Shown: positions 54,401 to 63,491 of the stretch, in pieces
How positions within the stretch are numbered: position 1 is the first letter of the stretch
How the letters are laid out: each line of letters begins with the position of its first letter
From: Omphiscola glabra
Taxonomy: Eukaryota > Mollusca > Gastropoda > Lymnaeidae
DNA: 64,000 nucleotides
Reading direction: 5' to 3'
Assembly: GCA_964017045.1 (NCBI GenBank)
Contig: OZ024798.1
Span: 7,833,793 to 7,897,792, forward strand
The notes under the pieces: model-generated
Database searches by the model: none
What the model was told of the DNA's origin: nothing
What the model saw: only the letters and a program-made list of their open reading frames with translations
Translations under genes and position numbers: made by a program

Positions 54401-57400
54401 ATTTACAGTGGGGAAACCCAGGAAGCATGATTATAAATAGCAAAGACTTACAAGAGTGCATTGTGCCATCCATACATTCCTACGCATGGGGAGAGATTTT
54501 TTTGTACTGGTGTTGCCTTCTAGGTGTTTTTTTTACTTTAAAAAAATGTTCAAAACTTTGAACCTAAAGGAATTTATCTCTGTTGATGACTTTTTTGGAG
54601 AACCTCTATAGAATTTGACAATGCTAAAGTGTCAGTCATTTTGGTGGGGGGGGGGGGGGGGGGGGTGTTTGCTTTCAACATTCCAAGCAAGACATTTGAC
54701 TTAAACTCAGATCAGAAATATTTATAAATCTATTTATTTAAATTCACAAATTAATTTATTGAAATTATTTTAATTTGTTCTTTTGACAGGATTACAGACA
54801 TAATGCTGAGGCAGCAAAGGCAGCATTAGATGGACATCAAAGAAAAGGACGTATTCTCAGAGTTAGATTTGCAACACATGGGGCTGCACTAAAAGTAAAG
54901 AATCTCCATCCTTATGTTTCAAATGAACTTTTGGAGCAATCATTCTCACAGTTTGGAGAATTGGAGAGATGTGTTGTAATTGTTGATGATAGAGGCAAAC
55001 CAACGGGAGAGGGAATTGTTGAATTTGTAAGGAAACCTGGAGCTAATTCAGCACTGCGACGCATTAATGAAGGCGTATTTCTCATGGGAGTGTAAGTTTT
55101 TAATAATAAGAATATTTAACTTAAAAAAATTCTACTTGTTTCTCTTAATTTGAATTTACATTTATACATAGCATGCATTATAATACTTGGTCATGACCTT
55201 CTACCTTGGTCCTAATCATTAACTTTTTTTTTTGTACCCTGTATTTTATTTTCAAATTTCATATTATGTTATCCAACTTTTAGGGATCCAAAGCCAGTTG
55301 CAGTTGAACCACTGGAACAGAAAGATGAAGAAGATGGCATGCCCGAAAAATTCTTAACAAAGACAGACCAGTACAAAAAGTATGTTAAAGATTATTTTTC
55401 TCTTCTTGGAAAAGCATTTCAAGATGGCTGCACCTATTGGTACACAGGTACCAGAATTGACAGGTTGGGATTAAAAAACAATTTAAAATATTTTTATTGG
55501 GTTTGTAAGACAAAATGAGGTATCAAATGAAAGATAATTGAATGTACTATACGTTTGTAAACTAAATTTTTCATTTTGATTAAAATAAACTACTACAAAT
55601 GACATCCGAATAGAAATGTTTCCAAACTCGCAGATTGTCTGAAGATTGTGAAGAAAAATTACAATGAAACAAGGGCAAGCATGAAAGTTGATACTCTTTC
55701 TAACTTGCATGTAACTAAAATCAATTGTAGTGCTAACCTTCTGTTTTCCCAAGAGAGCTGTTGGATGAGTGCAAAATGGCCATTAGCGATATGCTAATTT
55801 GCTGGAAAATTGAACTCTTAGTAAATAAAATGGATATTCTGTGGTGTTCTGTGGTCTCTTTAACTCTGGGTAAACATAGAGCATACAATATTGTTTAAAA
55901 GTGTCATATATCATTACTCACTGGTGCTCATTGGGACTGGGATTCCATAATTCTTAATGTGAGATGTAGGCTTCAATTAACCCTTCCAGTTCCCGGCGTG
56001 TCTTTTTGCAGTGACCTACTTTTTCCCTAAGCCTCAAGGGCGTCTTTTTACCAGCCGATTGTTTTCCCTGTGGCCCAAGCATGTCTATTTGCCGCATAGA
56101 GGGTTATCTCATATAAACACAAAAACGAGGATATAACCTTTCACCTTAGTCTTGGGCAGAATGTTTATTTGTTAGGGGAATAGTTGAATTTTATTTTGCT
56201 TTTTAAATTATGAAAATTGACTAATTGCTGAGTTTTTTGTGCGGATCTGTATTTGTTGTTCTCACGGCGGTACTTAGTGCTAGTTTTGATGACGACTTAC
56301 GCCAACTTGATGAAGCTATTTCTGTTATTGAGCTTTTATTGGGAGTTGATGCTGATGATTGTGATGCTGATGAGGAAGAGGTGGATGAGATTCTTGAAGG
56401 AAATAGGCCTACTATAAGCATACTTAAAAATTTACGCTTACAGGAGCCTGCAGGTTTGACAGGTTTTAGACCTAGTGCGAATGTAGATGTTGATAGAGAT
56501 GAAGATTGACTGGCGGTTTGGAACTACTTATAGTGGGCAATTGCAAATGTTAGCCCCTATAAACATAACATTAACCCCTATGGATTGCTTTGTGACCTTT
56601 GTGTCAGAAACACAAATCAGTATGCTGAAGTAAAGGCAATGTCGTCTTATAAAGGGGAAAATATGTTCCTTGAAGCCTGGACAATCGTCACTAAATATGA
56701 AGTATAGACATTTTTTTCTGTTTTATTATGTATGGGGCTAGTAGTAAAAACTGCCCTAAAAGACTACTGGTGTTCAGAGGGACCAACCGAGACACCATGG
56801 TTTTCAACTGTTATGCAAAAGAATTGTTTTTTTTTTCATTTTGTAAAATTTCCACTCGTCAGACATTGAGGCAGAATATGAACAGCCAATGAGGAGAGAG
56901 ACAAATTGTTAAAAATTAGGCCCTTGATGAATCTCTGTTTAGAAAGATTTAAAGCTGTATATTCTCCGGACCATGACTTTGCCATAGATGGAGCTACGTG
57001 TCCATTCAAAGACCGTTTGTCATTCAAAATCTATAATCCAAACAAGCCTAATAAGTTCGGCATTAAGTTATATACTTTGTGCGAATCAAATTCAGGCTAC
57101 TGTCTGGGGTTTGACATTTGTTCTGCACAAGCATCATTCCTTGATGATTATGCTAGAGATACTGGTCTGGGTGCGGCAGCTACAACCACTGAATAAATTG
57201 TGGTGGGGCTGATTAATTTTTGTGGTTGTCTCTGAAAAGGACACCATGTTTATATGGATAACTATTATTCATCTGTACCTCTGTATGAATTTTTGGCAAC
57301 AAAAGATACCTATGCCCGTGGCACAGTAAGGAGCAACCGGAAAGGGCTTCCAAAAATTTTCAGCCAGGCTAAACTTGAGGAGCAGCAAATTATTACAAGG

Positions 57401-59986
57401 AAAAAAAATCATTTGCTTGCCTTGAAAATTCAGGACAAGAGAAATGTCCACATGTTGAGCAGCCAGTCCATCTATGTCATCCGCAAAACGTATGTTGGTG
57501 ATTGTTCTGCCACCAATGCTGACTGTCCCTACATGCGCTTCCAGTGCATCTGACATAATTCTCTCCAATAAGATGTTGAACATGGTGGGGGAGAGCAAGC
57601 AGCCATATCGTACTCCAGCAGTAGTCTTTGATGTTATTGTTGAGGAAGACTGCACTGGTGGCCTTATCATAGAGGCTACATATCATTCTGGTTAAGTTTG
57701 TGTTGATGTTCTAGTGCCTCGATATGGCTCATAAAGCAGCATACCAAACCCTGTCGAATGCCTTCTTGAAATCCACAAAGACGTGGTATAGGTTTTATTG
57801 GTGTTGAGCATGTTTCTCACATAGTTTTAGGAGGTTTAGGATCTGCTCAGTAGTGCCATGTCATTGCGAGAAGCCCACCTGTTTATTTATGCTAGTAATC
57901 AATTTTTGACAGTAAGGTAATTATATCTGAAATCCACAATGTTTTTCAACGGCTGATTTGCGCAGAATAAGTTTCCAATAATAATTTTTTATTAGTAATT
58001 TCAAATGTAACAATTTAAAAAAAAATAATTTAATCAATGAAACAAATGATTTAAATACAAAGTAAATATGAATGCCCACCCACACAACCCATGGTACTAA
58101 TATGTACCGTTCCTCTATAGTTGGACGTGTAATAAGCAATATAATAAATTCTTTTTTTAATGCATGAAAATAAATACAATCTAAAGATTTCCCATGACAG
58201 AACTTTTCATTATATATGGAGTTTCATCAGCATACATCCTTTAATACAGTAAATAATAGTCCAATAGAGATGTGGGTGCTGGGTGGCCGAGTGGTCTGAA
58301 CTGAGCAAATCTCAAGTTAATGGTCAGGAGCTCAATCCCCGCCAAAGCCCAGTCAAGCAAAAAACACGACTGGGTGGATGGGACTCGTTAACCTTGGACG
58401 GCAACCCATCTAAGAGAAGGCAACTCTGAATTCAAACTGAGATGGGGAGATGGAGTTCACATGCGCCTAACTGGCAGCAGTGAGACCTCTCGAACATTGG
58501 AGCGCCGTGAGCATGCTATCAAAGCATGGAATGAGCGCTATATAAGTACTCCAATTAATCAAAGTTGTTTTTTAATTAGTGTAAGGATATATCAAAATAT
58601 GTGCTCTGGAAGGATTTTCTGTTATTTCCAATAATCTGTTGAACTAATGCACTTCCTCTGTTAATTAAGTCACTTCAGTAAGCTATTCAGATTAAATGCC
58701 CGGCATAGAAAAAAAGGATTGAAATTGAGAAAATGACATAACTTTTATTTTATTACTAACTCTTTTGGTTCATCAACTATGTTTATATCTACAATTTGTA
58801 TAGGGAACGAGACAAAGAACCCAGATTTGCTCCACCTGGCACATTTGAATATGAATTTGGAATGCGTTGGAAAGCCCTAGAAGATTTAGAGAAACAACGT
58901 ATAGATCAAATAAAGAAAGATACTGAAGAAGCTAGGATCAAGTTGGAGGATGAAATGCAAAATGCACTTTATGAATATCAAGCTGAACAAATCCGACAAG
59001 GTCAGTGTTGCAGCATAAAGTGCAATTTATATCTTCTTTTTTGTTATGGCTGAAAGAATGAAACTGAGTTCAGATGCTTAACATGAATGATGAGTTATTT
59101 CAAAGAGTTTTAGTTTAAAGTTTTAGGATCAATTAATTCTTATGTTTCATTCCTTATCTGTTTAAGGGATAGATATGTCATCAATGTCTTGAATAATTAA
59201 TTAGATTGATTTTTAAATATTTGTATTTAGCAGACATTGGAAATAAGAAATACAAATTTTATTTTTATTTTCTATAGATTTATTGCGTCAGCAAGAAGAA
59301 CTGCGCAGATTGGAAGAATTAAGGAACCAAGACAGAATGAGAAGGCAACAAGAATTGGAAATGAGGTACTGTAAAAATCCTTTTTTGTTCGTGAGCCCTT
59401 TATTCGCAGTTTATTCGCTTTTGTCATTTGACAATTTATTAAAAAAAAATGTTACAAATGTAACATAAAAGGGCCGTGAATAATAATGTATTTTACAGTA
59501 TATCATTTTTTGAATGTCTTAAATAATATATGTGATGTTGTTGGCATAACTTCTCCAGATGTGGATTTCTTAATTTTCTCAGATATTCTTAGATCAACAG
59601 AATATATCATTTTAAGACATAAACACATTTTATTACAAGCTCATCAATCATTGATGAAACAAGAATCATAGATTGAGAAACATTATCTGGCCACTGAGGG
59701 TTTATATTTAAATTGACAAGTGAAGTAAAACTAAAAGGTTTGAAAAGTCCATAATTTTGTTGAGTTTACAAATTATCCAAAAACAGTTTTTTTTTAAAGT
59801 GAAGGTTGAAGTTGTGAAAACATCATAATTGTTTTTGTTTTTAGGCGGCAGCAAGAAGAGAGGGACCGTGCTCAACAAGACGACCGTAGACGCACAGACA
59901 TGATGCTTAGTATGAGACAGCAAGAGCTGGCAAGGGGAAGAGGGCCTATTGATGCCCCTGGTTTGAGGAGTAGAGATGATATGTTG
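41938..59986 (+). CDS. DBHS-family RNA-binding protein (NONO/SFPQ/PSPC1; fly NonA), first six coding exons
   Basis: Six phase-consistent exons give 430 residues: a Ser/Asn/Lys-rich N-terminus (1-110); RRM1 (about 112-182) with RNP2 LFVGNL and RNP1 [11 protein letters not shown]2 (about 187-253) from [15 protein letters not shown] (about 257-305) with [16 protein letters not shown]; and a long charged coiled coil (about 300-410). This is the DBHS arrangement; such proteins dimerise through RRM2/NOPS and coiled coil and act in splicing, transcription and paraspeckle-like nuclear bodies. The start is ATG 41938, before which an in-frame TTG also lies; the ATG follows AACAAA. The last exon ends in phase 0 at GATATGTTG|gtatgt, so a C-terminal exon is still needed; vertebrate members suggest 40-100 or more residues missing. 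It was not found before 64000. Introns 1 (12.4 kb) and 3 (3.4 kb) are full of transposons. Confidence 0.93.
43047..43126. repeat. 80-bp near-perfect hairpin with paired YY1-like motifs
   Basis: The left arm CCATAGCCGCCATCTTGG... runs to GACCCGTGAAC, and the right arm GTTCACGGGTC... runs to CAAGATGGCGGCCATGG. About 35-bp arms differ at one or two bases around a loop of some 8 bases. AAGATGGCGGC, present on both strands, is the YY1/pleiohomeotic consensus. Function is inference. Confidence 0.85.
43232..43300. repeat. Three tandem 23-bp units
   Basis: TCCCTAACAGGGTTTTGACC followed by CTC, three times in a row (the last slightly changed), each with its own CCCTAACAGGG dyad. Part of the right arm of the foldback. 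Confidence 0.9.
43711..46282. other. Intron 1 of the DBHS gene, AT-rich unassigned part
   Basis: Contains the G17 tract at 45284-45300 and a CpG-richer patch (45470-45860) with two CGTACACCGC-GCGGT blocks, but no coding frame or recognised element. GCATACCCGTACCGGGGTAT (44502) is a short palindrome-like motif. Confidence 0.35.
45284..45300. repeat. Poly-G tract, 17 bases
   Basis: Uninterrupted G run in DBHS intron 1, sense strand. Confidence 0.95.
46283..46375 (-). mobile_element. SINE 3' fragment
   Basis: Reverse complement reads GGGCTATATAAGTACTCAAA after a GCATGGAAATG block, matching the SINE tail of 58272-58561. The head is missing. Confidence 0.65.
46558..47017. mobile_element. Second piggyBac-like MITE family, 452 bp between TTAA sites
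   Basis: TTAA at 46558-46561 and 47014-47017; ends CCCATTCAATCC and GGATTGAATGGG are perfect 12-bp inverted repeats. The left subterminal region repeats CAATCCCA(T/C)A(G/C)CGGCC and ATCCGGCCA twice. No coding frame. A lone related end, TTAACCCATTCAAT, lies near 42696. Confidence 0.85.
47126..48124. mobile_element. Family B element, copy 2 (999 bp)
   Basis: Ends AGGTACTTCGGTAAAG and AACTGAAGTACCT are inverted. The interior aligns with 35933-37431. It is flanked by CCTAACCTGAACCCTAAG on the left and a degraded form on the right, so it may sit inside a telomere-like arm of a larger repeat. Confidence 0.65.
48600..49190 (-). mobile_element. Family B, inverted and rearranged partial copy
   Basis: Reverse complements of family B blocks (TTTAAAAGGGGGCGTGGTCAC, shortened; TATTATAAATTATCATAATG; ACTTGCATAATGGCTAT) occur here in an order different from a simple inversion of copy 2. 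Confidence 0.55.
49430..50620 (-). pseudogene. RTE-like LINE reverse transcriptase fragment, copy 1 (interrupted by SPIN)
   Basis: The minus frame 50271-49927 has [20 protein letters not shown] and [12 protein letters not shown] (the catalytic F-A-D-D box), then [12 protein letters not shown]. After a shift, 49745-49470 has [20 protein letters not shown] and [16 protein letters not shown], the basic RTE-type C-terminus. The 186-bp SPIN insertion (50359-50544) splits the upstream RT region. The element is 5' truncated. Confidence 0.85.
50359..50544. mobile_element. SPIN (Space Invaders) hAT non-autonomous element
   Basis: 186 bp starting CAGCGGTTCTCAACCTGTGG and ending GGTTGAGAACCACTG, flanked by identical 8-bp TCATAGAG (50351-50358 and 50545-50552). 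Termini and inner blocks (GGGGTCGCCTAAGAC, ACATGAGGAACTGTATTAA, GGGTCGCGGCATTAGGAAGG) match, from memory, the SPIN consensus first described in tetrapods. The second LINE copy has the same site without insertion (TCATAGAG once, 57667-57674). Confidence 0.92.
50751..50766. repeat. Poly-G tract, 16 bases
   Basis: G run directly inside the hAT-like terminus, followed by a (TA)n run. Confidence 0.95.
52031..52192 (-). mobile_element. SINE copy inserted in the hAT fossil
   Basis: Reverse complement carries TGGGTGGCCAAGCGGTCTAA (tRNA-like head), TGGGTGGATGGGACCAGTTA and AACTCATCTAAGAGAAGGCA, as in the SINE at 58272-58561. The 3' tail is missing. Confidence 0.75.
53071..53389. mobile_element. Family E foldback element, complete copy
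   Basis: The left arm CTATAGGTACACGGGTAC and GAGAGGTTGGGATTAAAAAA (to 53130) is matched in reverse by the right arm ending GGTACCCGTGTACCTATAG. A second inner pair, GACATCCGAATAGCATT and ATGCTATTCGGATGTC, nests within. Partial copies at 38360-38620 and 55424-55620. No coding frame. Confidence 0.8.
53390..54645. other. Distal part of DBHS intron 1
   Basis: AT-rich. Contains a short (TA)n run near 53840 and nothing else recognised before the acceptor at 54789. Confidence 0.35.
54646..54665. repeat. Poly-G tract, 20 bases, near the DBHS exon 2 acceptor
   Basis: Run of 20 G on the sense strand, 124 bases before exon 2. Confidence 0.95.
54790..55091 (+). CDS. DBHS exon 2: end of RRM1 and RRM2
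   Basis: Acceptor cttttgacag, donor GGAGT|gtaagt, phase 0 in, 2 out. [15 protein letters not shown] ends RRM1; [19 protein letters not shown] to [13 protein letters not shown] form RRM2. Very high similarity to the family, no damage. Confidence 0.94.
55284..55379 (+). CDS. DBHS exon 3: start of NOPS
   Basis: Acceptor caacttttag, donor CAAAAA|gtatgt, phase 2 to 2. It encodes [20 protein letters not shown] then [11 protein letters not shown], the NOPS entry that wraps the partner's RRM2. Confidence 0.92.
55424..55620. mobile_element. Family E, one-armed copy
   Basis: GCACCTATTGGTACACAGGTAC, shortened here by one substitution from the full arm, then GGTTGGGATTAAAAAACAAT and ACATCCGAATAG. It begins 45 bases into DBHS intron 3. 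Confidence 0.6.
55977..57462 (+). mobile_element. piggyBac transposon, 5' end and transposase, 3' part lost
   Basis: TTAA at 55977-55980 followed by CCCTTCCAGTTCCCGGCGTG, with spaced subterminal motifs of the form GTCTTTTTGC. The transposase pieces are listed separately. Homology stops at about 57462, where a LINE fragment begins, so the right terminus is missing. Confidence 0.82.
56225..57462 (+). pseudogene. piggyBac transposase pseudogene
   Basis: An acidic N-terminal frame (56225-56509), then broken pieces including [10 protein letters not shown], and a good stretch 56906-57196: [18 protein letters not shown] (first catalytic Asp) and [20 protein letters not shown]. After a stop: [20 protein letters not shown] (second catalytic Asp), [12 protein letters not shown], and DKRNVHMLS, where it ends. 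Several stops; it has lost its end, so it cannot be active. Confidence 0.85.
57463..57910 (-). pseudogene. RTE-like LINE fragment, copy 2 (SPIN-free)
   Basis: Minus-strand [34 protein letters not shown] and, upstream, the palm-domain segment around KAFDRVW (near 57775). The DNA is closely similar to 50140-50610 and contains the unoccupied SPIN site. Fused at about 57462 to the piggyBac remnant. Confidence 0.8.
58272..58561 (+). mobile_element. tRNA-derived SINE, most complete copy
   Basis: The head GGGTGGCCGAGTGGTCTGAA looks like the A box of a type II (Leu/Ser-like) tRNA, and GGTCAGGAGCTCAATCCCCG like a B box. A body with TGGGTGGATGGGACTCG follows, and a tail GCGCTATATAAGTACTCCAA. It lies in DBHS intron 3, sense. 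Related fragments at 16330, 46283 and 52031. Confidence 0.82.
58804..59000 (+). CDS. DBHS exon 4: rest of NOPS and start of coiled coil
   Basis: Acceptor aatttgtatag, donor GACAAG|gtcagt, phase 2 in, 1 out. [20 protein letters not shown] is a family signature; a Lys/Glu helix follows ([16 protein letters not shown]). Confidence 0.94.
59278..59365 (+). CDS. DBHS exon 5: coiled coil
   Basis: Acceptor ttttctatag, donor ATGAG|gtactg, phase 1 in, 2 out. [19 protein letters not shown] is a heptad-like charged helix. Confidence 0.92.
59845..59986 (+). CDS. DBHS exon 6: end of coiled coil
   Basis: Acceptor gtttttag, donor ATGTTG|gtatgt, phase 2 in, 0 out. [20 protein letters not shown] then [14 protein letters not shown]; the loss of heptads after GRGPIDAPG marks the start of the flexible tail. 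Confidence 0.92.
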
Positions 59987-60841
59987 GTATGTGCGTTAAT
60001 AAAAAATAAATGTTGATAATTTATCAAAGTCTAATATACACCCAAATTTTGTACTTAACAAAATTATGAAAATGTTCATTTAAATTTCAGGTATGACTTT
60101 CTGTAGGTAGTCCAAATCAACATTTTCTTTACATAGCAGACATATGTAAATAGTTTCACCTGTTGAACTTTTTGTTCTAAGATATAGGCCACTTATTTCA
60201 TGTAGATATCTCAATAAACAAAAAAGTTATGTGATTTTCACATTTGCTGAAAATCTACCAAAAAGGGATCTTTTTCCCTATTGAAAAAGTGCCATGTTTA
60301 AGGAGCTATATTTTCAAAAATAATCAACATAGAAGTCCAAGAATAGGTGTATGCACTCCAAAGTTTACAATATTTAAGCCCAATTTTTTTTCAAGCAGCC
60401 AGATCTATTAATTTAAAAGTTATTAACAAATAAAATATAACACGAATGATTTTTAGTCGTTTTTATTCTTTTGACCAAAAAAGTGTAAAAATAAAAAATT
60501 AAAAAAATTCTTTTATTGACTTACATAAATATGTCATACATTAAATTAAAGATAATTTTAAGCAGAACAACATGCAGTATGCCGTAATATCATCAAGAAA
60601 CATTTAATGGTTCTAAAATAATTTAAAAGGTTCACACTTAACGTTTTTTTTAAAATTAATTTATTAGAAAATACATGTTATCACATAATTGTGATAAAAT
60701 CAAAGGAATATGCATAAATTTCAATTAAATTGTCAGAGAAAAGCGGTCTATCTACTGGGGAGTGACTGTCTGGGTGAGCTTCTGTAACCAAATTTAATAT
60801 CCTTGTTGGTCTTATTCCCCTGTAGCTTGATAAGTGCATTA

Positions 60842-61819
60842 TCAATAGTAATCATCAACTCTAGCCCCAATGTTGCACCCAGGGTCATCATAGGTTCCTT
60901 CGCTGTGGAATAAACAATTAAGCTTAGAAAGCATACAAAATTGTTATAAGTATATCATTTATTACTCACTGGGACTTCCAATTCCATACTTCTTTTTTTA
61001 TCAAAAGAAGTGTGTTTCAATTGTGTTAGAAATATTAACTTACCAGAAGTCAAATCCAAGTCTCAGGATAGCTATCTTCCCTCTCCTCCATTGTTGATAG
61101 TTACTAGATTTAATAATCACAAGAAAAACTTTCATAATTAATTAAACTAGTCATTATTGTGTAGCATCAATGTTGCAAGAATACTTTTTTAAAGCTAATT
61201 AGGACAGCATTTAAAAAAATAAGTGAATTTGTGATTCATAGTTGTAATATTATTATAAAGACTCGATAATAATGTGAGAACTGGGCGAGTCCATATCATA
61301 AGCCTTATAAATAAACGTAAGGTAGTACCGGTAGTACTAGTGAGTCTAAGATGAAATAATATTGAAACAATCCTAACTCAGAAACAAGTTTGATTGAATT
61401 TTAATAAATTATTCTCATTGTCAAGATAAGCTTACAAATATTTGTTCAATTATCTTTTGTTGTAAATGATAAAAATTTGCGTCGTTCCACCATGATGCAA
61501 ACTCGCCGGCATCCATTTTTATTTTCTCGATTGGACAGAAACCTTTTATTTTTAATCTTTTTATTAAAAAATACTAGAAAGATTAAACATTATCATGTCT
61601 ATGAATTTATTTTATCGCTAGACTGTCCTCAATTAAATACATTTTGTCCGATCGACAACATGTCTCCCAGCCAAGTTCACGATAGCTCCAATTCGTTAAA
61701 ATATATCTAATATCTGACACAAATTATGTTTAACTCACTTCTAATAAACATTTTCAGTTACTAATACATTATATGAAACTTTAATTAATTACTTACTTGT
61801 TGAATAAAGGGTTCGACAT
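60842..61819 (-). CDS. Candidate small three-exon gene with a 47-codon frame
   Basis: ATG at 61819 opens MSNPLFN and is cut by a strong donor (AACAA|gtaagt, 61797). Exon 61044-61103 (acceptor aaatctag, donor TTCTG|gtaagt) encodes NYQQWRRGKIAILRLGFDF, and exon 60842-60902 (acceptor attccacag) ends EGTYDDPGCNIGARVDDYY and TGA. Phases agree (2, 2). The start lies in a CpG-richer patch, as promoters often do. No family recognised. It could equally be a non-coding RNA or chance: the last exon has a longer frame in another phase, and similar DNA near 55860-55980 suggests the 3' part is repetitive. Confidence 0.28.
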
Positions 61820-61960
61820 GGCTAAAAGAGCCCCGCCGTGACGCAGAACCAAACGAGCTTTATGTGTCTAGTGGCGGTGTGGAACTGAAAATGGGAGTAA
61901 TTTTGTAAACATCGCGGCTTCGCGCCCATCGTGTCCACTCATGATATTATATAGTAAAAA
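61810..61960 (-). promoter_or_regulatory. CpG-richer patch, possible promoter
   Basis: GTTCTGCGTCACGGCGGGGC (minus sense) and CGCGGCTTCGCGCCC stand out from the AT-rich surroundings and lie just upstream of the candidate ATG at 61819. TGCGTCA is CRE/AP-1-like. No TATA box. The call rests on composition only. Confidence 0.3.
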
Positions 61961-63491
61961 ACCTGATCTTTCCATCGGTGTAAAGAAAGTACTAATATCT
62001 CTATGTTTTCGCTTATTTTTCTTATACGAAAGTTTTAAACCGGCTTTTTCAAAATGAAATAAGCAAGGTAGATATACTTTCTATACATCAAACAAAAGGA
62101 CAGCATCTGCTCTTTCTTATGGTGGTAGAACTATTCCGATAACATAAATAGGCGCGAAGCTGTGGGCGTTTGAAACACCACAGGGTAAACAGGCACTCGC
62201 TAAAATGCCGTAAAATTGGTCAATATTGACACATCAGTTTGAAAAGCCATGGTTATTGGCATTAAAGAGTTAAGCTTCCACCGATTTCCTACTTACACCA
62301 TACGTCTAGAAAAAATGGAAATAAGAAACTGCAAGTTGCTGACAAATATACTTCAAAAGTGTGAAAGAGAATCAATGTAAGGTTTTCTTTGCCATATGGT
62401 GTCATTCGAGTAAATTATTTCTAAATACTTCTTTGTAATTGGTACTCCGATTAAACTCACCAACATAATTCCTAGATTTTATACTTTCCAATAGTTCCTA
62501 GTAACATTTCTATTTTGTGGCTCATTTCCTTTAAAAAATGAGTCCTTTTTCTAAGACATTTATAGCAACATCTGTGTTGATATTTTGTTTTATATTTGAA
62601 ATTTACAAACATCTTTTTCCCAATATTCCCTAATAAACATGTACTGTATATATAAATGTTTTTAAAATATTTCAGGGGATTAAGTTGTGTGGTCGGCTTA
62701 AGAGTAGGACATAAGTGATTTTTATAATTTTCTTCAATTACATTGCGAATAGCTGTGATAGTTTACTGTACAAGATTCTAATACGTTTCCAGAAAGTTTA
62801 AGCTTTAATAATATCTGCAGTTATCATAATCATTAATTTGATTGATTGATTAACTTGAATGATTTATTGATTAACTTGGAAAAAAAAAACGTTTCAATTT
62901 TAAATTTTTTGATTTCAACAACCAATGTTAATTCACTCTCATTGGCCAATGTATAAACAAGATACTGTTTGTAAAGTGTATTTTTAAAAATAGTACAGAA
63001 ATTCTTGAGTAACATTTTATTTATACACACTGGCATATTATTTTAAGTTGTCTGCTTATGAGCAGGTTACATATTTTAGGCAAAGAAAGTACACTTAATA
63101 GTTTGGAAAAAAAATTAATATGTGCATAATAGTTGGCAATTTTGTATGCCAGCTTTTGATGAATTGTTCTGGTTTTAACGGACTCATTTTGTGAAAGTAT
63201 TTTTGATTTTAAATTAAAAAAGCTGATTTACGTTGTTAGCTGGCACCTTTAATACAATATTGCTGTGATGAAGATTTCTAAATATTTATTGAGTACCAAT
63301 GAGAATTTAGTGGTATTTCTGAGCATATTTTGTTTCTAGGTGCACAATAAATTAGTATGGTGCATGAATCCACATAGCACACGTTTTCCCAATCTAAAAT
63401 GCTCGCATCCTGGGTTGCAAGATGGCATTTCAGGGAGTGCAAGTAAAAGGGAACTAAGAACAGAGGAGCAATTGACCTTAAGTTATAATAC

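Larger units (their letters stand above)
59987..63491. other. AT-rich DNA after DBHS exon 6
   Basis: Either DBHS intron 6 or the region past the gene. Apart from the weak minus-strand candidate transcript (60842-61819) and a CpG-richer patch (61810-61960) nothing is recognised; no Gly/Arg-rich DBHS tail exon was seen. Confidence 0.4.

Noticed and set aside
58272..58345. Functional tRNA gene
   Set aside because: A and B boxes are present but the cloverleaf is degenerate and the sequence continues into a SINE body.
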